64,000 nt of DNA, taken from NCBI GenBank assembly GCA_030248195.1, contig JASAND010006748.1, forward strand, positions 1 to 64,000. Direction: 5' to 3'. A program made the translations under genes and the position numbers. Positions 55,575 to 64,000 of this stretch are shown in pieces. Below the pieces are notes generated by a model, which did no database searches, was not told the DNA's origin, and saw nothing but the letters and a program-made list of their open reading frames with translations. This DNA is from Trissonchulus latispiculum. Its lineage: Eukaryota > Nematoda > Enoplea > Enoplida > Ironidae. Each line of letters begins with the position of its first letter. Position 1 is the stretch's first letter.

Positions 55575-57061
55575 GTTAAATACACTTTAATAAAGGTAGA
55601 AACAAATTATAAGTAGTTATATCAATACAAAATAATACTGGGATGAACCCTCAGACAAACACAAACAAACACAATGCAATAGACTTACAGTTGTAGGGCT
55701 GACTTGGGGGTCAGCCAACGTACCAAGCTCTGGGGAGAGCTTGAGGGAGACACACTGAATATTTACAGTAATAAAATGGGAGAATAGCAAATAGAAATAG
55801 CAAGCGCTCACGTTGACAGAAATATACAGAATGGAAGGGGGAAGCTGAAAGTGTTGGGTTGACCCTCCCACGAGCGCCCCCTAGTGGAAATTTCCCCCAA
55901 TCACGTAGCTCCCAAAGTCACGAGGGGGGAACCCACCCAATCCCACGCATACACGTTAAAGTTTACTTTTCTTGCAAACGTGTCCCAGCCCAAGGTGATG
56001 TTGATATAGGAAGCCAAGCGGGTAGCTAGCCTAGCTACTGCCGCCAGCAACGGAAAGGTTGACCATTCCAACCTTGACCTGTTACACTGTGGTGTAGTTG
56101 CTTAGCCTGGTCTGCTCCGGAGTTTTTTTTACTTCTCAACTTTCCATGACGAGTGAAAAGCTGAACCGGAATGCTGAACCTGAAAATTAATTAAATTAAC
56201 TAGTAAACTACCTACAGTAAGCCGTATGCTAATGGGCCAATTAGTGGCGAAGCAGACACACGCTTATATAAAAAGCGTGTAATTCGTGCTGAGTTAGGAA
56301 GGGGTCCCGAGTTAATGAACCGAGCATATCTAGCGCTGATTTCTACATACGTGCTAGCTTAAGAGTGTCATACTCTTATCTATATATTCTTGGTTAAAGC
56401 GGTTAAGTAAGATTGAAAACGAATGAAGCCAACTCCTCGCCCGATGTTTAATTCTGATCAAAATTAGAAAATAAAATGTGGGAAACTATTCTTTTCTCTG
56501 TCAAAAACATCTTGCATAGTTTTCCATAAATTTGTCGACAAATTAATTCACGGACAATTTGATCATTAAATTTGTAAATAAATAATTCATTTCCCAACAA
56601 ATTTTTATTCCTAGCCGAATTCCATTTCACACCTTTTCCAAACACTTGCACAGTCTTGTGCGTTTTTATACTTTCCATGACTACTAAAAAGCCTAGGACA
56701 AACCTAATATAATTAGAACTTGTCTTTTTGCTTAATTAATCTTATTAGGACAGCCTAAAAAGTGCAAAGAAGAGATTCTGTCTGTTCTCTTGCCTCAGAT
56801 CCTGAGGCTGTGAAATTCAGTTGTTACTCTGCTTGTCCGTAGGGGTAGCCAGGTTCGAAAAATTCATCCAGTTTATCCCGCCTAATATCTGCTGGTTTTC
56901 AAAATCGAGATGTTTCCTTTTGCTCAAAATACAGAATTTTTTGCATAGTTGCACACCCACTGGACGACTGGATTCTGTGAATAACGGAGTACGTCTGAGG
57001 GATATTGGGTGTTAGGTGAAAGGATGAAATCAGGACTGCAGATGTGAAAAAAAACGTGTTC

Positions 57062-57127
57062 AGGACGGAATCAAACGGCCGAGTTTCGAATCTCCAGGTT
57101 AAACATTCTACTACTGAGCTACGCCCT
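57062..57127 (-). repeat. tRNA-derived SINE head, right arm
   Basis: Inverted counterpart of 53776-53843 with the same A- and B-box-like segments (GGAATCAAAC and CTACTGAGCTACGCCCTC on the plus strand). Confidence 0.5.
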
Positions 57128-58735
57128 CGAACCTATTGCCTAGGGTGTTGCGCTAATTTCCATTTTTTGAAGTTCACGTGATTTGTTGGTATTTAATATC
57201 TCAATTACATCAAGAAAATGAGATAAACGCGGACTTGCAAAGCGGATACACGAAAGGTACAAGGCAATTATCATAGGGAAATACTGAAAATGCTCAGCTT
57301 GCAGTCACTTATTTCGAAATAGGAGAGAACCACAGAGGAGCTCCAGGGATTAATTCTTCCTGGGTGCAATGCGCCCTCTTGGCTCTCTCCTCTTTCGGGC
57401 TAAGGCTTTCCCGTGGTGACTGCAGGCAGGCTTTTTCATTATTTCCTTATGATATTTAATATCTGTAGCATATGAAAGTTTGTTGTATTACGAATGAAGT
57501 AGTTAACATATCTATGGTTGACCAGGCACAACAGGGACATCGCAACATTCGCTCGTATTGCTAATATACCGTCAACAACATCGTTACCTACTTTCGCTGA
57601 AACTGATTTTACAGAATCTTTAATTTTATGCTCCGTGTGGAAAGCCTGGGATGATTGAATTAATTGAAGAAATGTGCCAAGTGGGGAAACAACCCACAGA
57701 TTTTGATTCAAAGAATCCAGCTTCGCACCTGAGGCAGGTTGACTAGCTTGTTACTTGGACTAATTCCAGGCCTTTCCGAACCGTGTTTAGCTTCTGTAAT
57801 GATTTGAAGTTCAATCACAAACCCAAACAAGCAAAATCCAGACTATAATTTCGACTCTTTCCAGACTTCTTTCTGATTTCGAAACCCGTTTTGCCCTCTG
57901 AATAAAATCGACAGAATTGGTGCCGGTGTCCTAAAACGTAACTTGGAAAATTGTTTGCATCGAAGCATCTTCTTGGCATATTTACAAATGTTGAAACCGA
58001 TAAGGCGGCAATTGTTGAATCAAGGGCGTCAGATTTTTTTCTTTGTCAAAATAACGGGTTTCAAATCTTGAATGGACAAATCCACTTATAACTTGGCACA
58101 ATTTGAAGTCTCGGGGTGAAACTCAACCTGGTTTTATAAATCCCAATATAATACTGAGTAAATTCTTGACTAAAGATTTTCAAGGAATAAATATGTTTTT
58201 AATATCTTTAAATCACCTAATTTTGATACTCCGTGGTTGTTTGCTGAATATTATTCTAATAACAGATCATGAAATTTTGCATAAGTTATGTCACAAAACT
58301 GTTAACGACTTCTGAAAAATGAAATTCGAAAGCGAATTCCTTTTGGAAAAACCAAATAGCCTTCGTACATCCAAATCAATTCTTTTCAACGTGGCGTACT
58401 TCCAATTTTTTGCTGACTTGAAGCAATCAGGACGTAGTCTTTCCTGTGTAAATATCAAGCTTAGGGCACGGAGTAATTAAGTCTATTCAAGCTTAATTTA
58501 AACAAAACCTATCAGATTAATACTGCAAAATGGCTACTAAGCCAGACTCGAGCTCTGTCTGGTTTGATTTTCCAAATTGCGCCGGAAATGGGAATAATTG
58601 GATTGGACAGTGAAGCTGGAAGTCACCAAAAATCTAAAGGTTTACAGGGTTTCTACAATTTAAAATAGGTGTGTTCGTGCTGCGTAACTGAGATAACCTT
58701 ACCACATATTATCATTGAAACTGTCTAGTAAATTT

Positions 58736-59360
58736 GGGTCTTTCCCATTATCCCCCCCATAGCTCCGTAGAAGTACCGAAGAAGCACAATTTGACTGATT
58801 GAGTTGAAATTTGGTAGGGGTAGGTTTTCGGACCTGCTGATTTCAGAAATGCAAAAATTTTAAAAAGTTTGAAAATTTTCAAAATTTTAGTTTGGTAAGG
58901 GGGGGACCAAGGGGAACCGAAAAAATTTTTGAAAAAAATTTTACTGAAAACGCATACAGGGTTTTCTGGGGTGCTGATCACGAATCTGAAATCGGTTTTT
59001 CGATTCAGCTTTTCGTTACCTCAGGATAAGCTTCACATCTTCCAGCAAAACTTTAGCTTATATTAAGCTAACGAAAAGTTGAATAGAAAAAAACCAGATT
59101 TCAGATTCGTGATCAGCACCTCAGAAAACCCCTGTACGCAAGTTTTCAGCCATTTTCTTTCAAAAATTTTTCGTTCATCTACGGGCTAGAACTCTAAAAT
59201 TTTTAAAATGTTTTCAAAATTTTAAAATTCTTGCATTCTCAAAATCAGCGGTTCTGAAAAGCTACCTCCACTAAATTTCAACTTCAATCAGTCAAATTTT
59301 GTTTCTTCGGTACTTTTTCACGGAGCTGTGGGAGAGATAATGGGAAAGATCTGTAATTTT
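58736..59360. mobile_element. Foldback element within the right arm
   Basis: Counterpart of 51555-52176. The outer ends read GGGTCTTTCCCATTATC and GATAATGGGAAAGATC. Confidence 0.7.
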
Positions 59361-60531
59361 TTGGATTTTGATCCTCAATCACTGATTTTCAAAAACTTGT
59401 CATTGCAGAATGATCAATGATGAAGCATCAAGTTTAAAATGAAATTAACTTTTATCTTTTGTTGTAAAAACAGTATTTAGAAAAGTTTATACTAACCTTC
59501 TTCAATTGTGTGCGATCTACGTTTCACTTTATTAGGACTGGCGTCAACACACTGTCACTTTTAACAGACTTCTAATCAACTGATAAAACGCAAGGAAACA
59601 GCTGTTTATTTAAGATTATGTCAAACCTTTTTTCAGGGGGACAAACAAACCAACTGTCGCCATTTTGGGCTGGCTGGTTGAATTATGCACGGACGGGTTT
59701 TGTGTTTTCGTGCGCGCCAAGTGCAAAACATGAACTTTGCCGCAAAAAGTTTGACGTTTCAATTTTGGGTGGTATAAGTTGCCACCCTGTTGTCTGTGTT
59801 AAATACTAGCCTAACCATTTTAACTAATTGCGTCTTAAACGGCTCGCTGACAGATTGACTTTTGAAATTTATGCGTTCAATATTTCACTTAATTTTTCAA
59901 TATTCACTTAGGTGTCTAAATTTAGTACGCTGCCGCCGAGGTGCTTTTGAAATCGCATGAGCCTTTGATCTTCGCTTTTCACGCAATGCTGCGAGCAGTG
60001 AGCAAGACAGGAACTGGAAATAAAAAAAGCGGCTTAAGCCTTATTTAATCATTCAAATCTTATGGAATATCTTCGTTTTACGACAGCTTTAAGCGACCAA
60101 AACACGGTTTGTTCAGTACGTAGTTTCACCAATACACAGTATTCCAAGTTCGCGGTCCGTGTTTAAATATGTAGTAGTATCAGAACGTAATTTAAGCTTT
60201 TGTTAAACTGCTAATAGCACATTAAAATCTGTCCCGTCTTGAGTCTAAAATGTAAATCGTCAGGCAAGGTATCAATCAATGCCGTAAGGTATCGTGATAT
60301 CTTTTTTAACGATTCTTTGGTCAGGGGATTTGTATCGATTTGAGTACATGCCATCATTATTTCTACTTCAGTTTCACCTCCGTGACTTAGAGTGTAACAG
60401 TCAGCCCGAATGTGATGTTTTATTTAGATTTCACGGAGAAATTTGGTAACCATCCTAAAACACTATGATCGGTTTTTCGCGTCTCCGCAAAACATATCCA
60501 CCCGATTAGCACAAGCCTACCATCTATAACG

Positions 60532-63500
<2,969 letters not shown>

Positions 63501-64000
63501 AAATATGGGTAAAGCAGCACTATTCATGCATACTTACATAGATACCAAGAGTACATAATATAAGAGTGTGCCACTAATTCTCTCACTCAATCACTCACTA
63601 CTCTCTCAAAGCTCCCTGTCATAAGAGCAAAAACAATGCTTTGTTCGCTAACGGGTGACCGCACAAAAAATATTTGTAAGATAACTTAACCTGCCGTTTT
63701 TGTAAGGTTGCTCGTACAAAATTTGTGGTGTATTTTGCTTGTTTGTAAGCAACATTTAACTTTACAAAGTAGCACAAAGGTCAGAAAATTATCAAGAGTG
63801 CATAGTTGCACTAAATTTTACAAGAACAGTAAGCCACTAGAGAGCTTCCATTTACTTCTTGCATGAATTGGCTGAGAGCACAATACGCGAATGTTCCCCC
63901 GTTTTGGGGAGTGATAATATCCAAAATCCATCTTTGGCGGTGGAGAGTTTGGCTTTGCATTTAGAAGAATTATTACCCCTTGATATTGTGTACGACGAAA

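Overview
The window looks like invertebrate metazoan DNA. It is AT-rich, its genes are split by short GT-AG introns, and it is dominated by non-coding sequence and mobile-element relics (hAT-type and other MITEs, a Ty3/Gypsy element, a Penelope-type RT, tRNA-derived repeats). Two animal gene families can be recognised: secreted proteins with a Hedgehog-type Hint (Hog) domain, and a cholinesterase-like carboxylesterase. I cannot name the species. Nothing bacterial (operons, ribosome binding sites, CRISPR) is present.

Layout. 0-6 kb: a foldback element, a 3.05 kb non-autonomous transposon with subterminal word arrays, and a 313-bp tandem repeat carrying three tRNA-Cys-like units. 6-12.7 kb: a gene-free block packed with about twenty strong, unrelated hairpins. 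Nine have loops of the form CNGGTG(N), which fits the known Smaug/Vts1 recognition hairpin. Three share another fold with covarying stems. A perfect six-unit heat-shock element sits at 8075-8102. 12.9-13.7 kb: an hAT MITE with an exact 8-bp target duplication.

14-35 kb: a same-strand cluster of Hog genes (three intact Hint exons at 14.5, 26.8 and 34.2 kb, and one pseudogene split by a 3 kb insertion at 18-21.4 kb). Where the first exon is clear, the precursor is a signal peptide, a segment of about 25 residues with four cysteines, then directly the Hint domain. No Hedgehog signalling domain is present. MITEs (one nested), a 16-bp minisatellite inside a foldback, and paralogous flanks lie between the copies.

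35-46.6 kb: a TTAA-flanked MITE, a frameshifted Penelope-type RT, a deleted Ty3/Gypsy element interrupted by a 968-bp foldback, and paired MITEs built of an ATTAAACGG-type word.

46.6-64 kb: an inverted repeat with arms of about 8.4 kb and a loop of about 260 bp, running past the right edge. The left arm carries an intact four-exon cholinesterase-like gene (578 aa, minus strand) with a complete Ser-Glu-His triad. The right arm carries the mirrored copy, broken by frameshifts and a stop. The arms differ enough that this is not simply one read folded back on itself.

The Hog genes and the esterase are the only convincing host protein genes. Most other long reading frames are by-products of repeats or antisense shadows.
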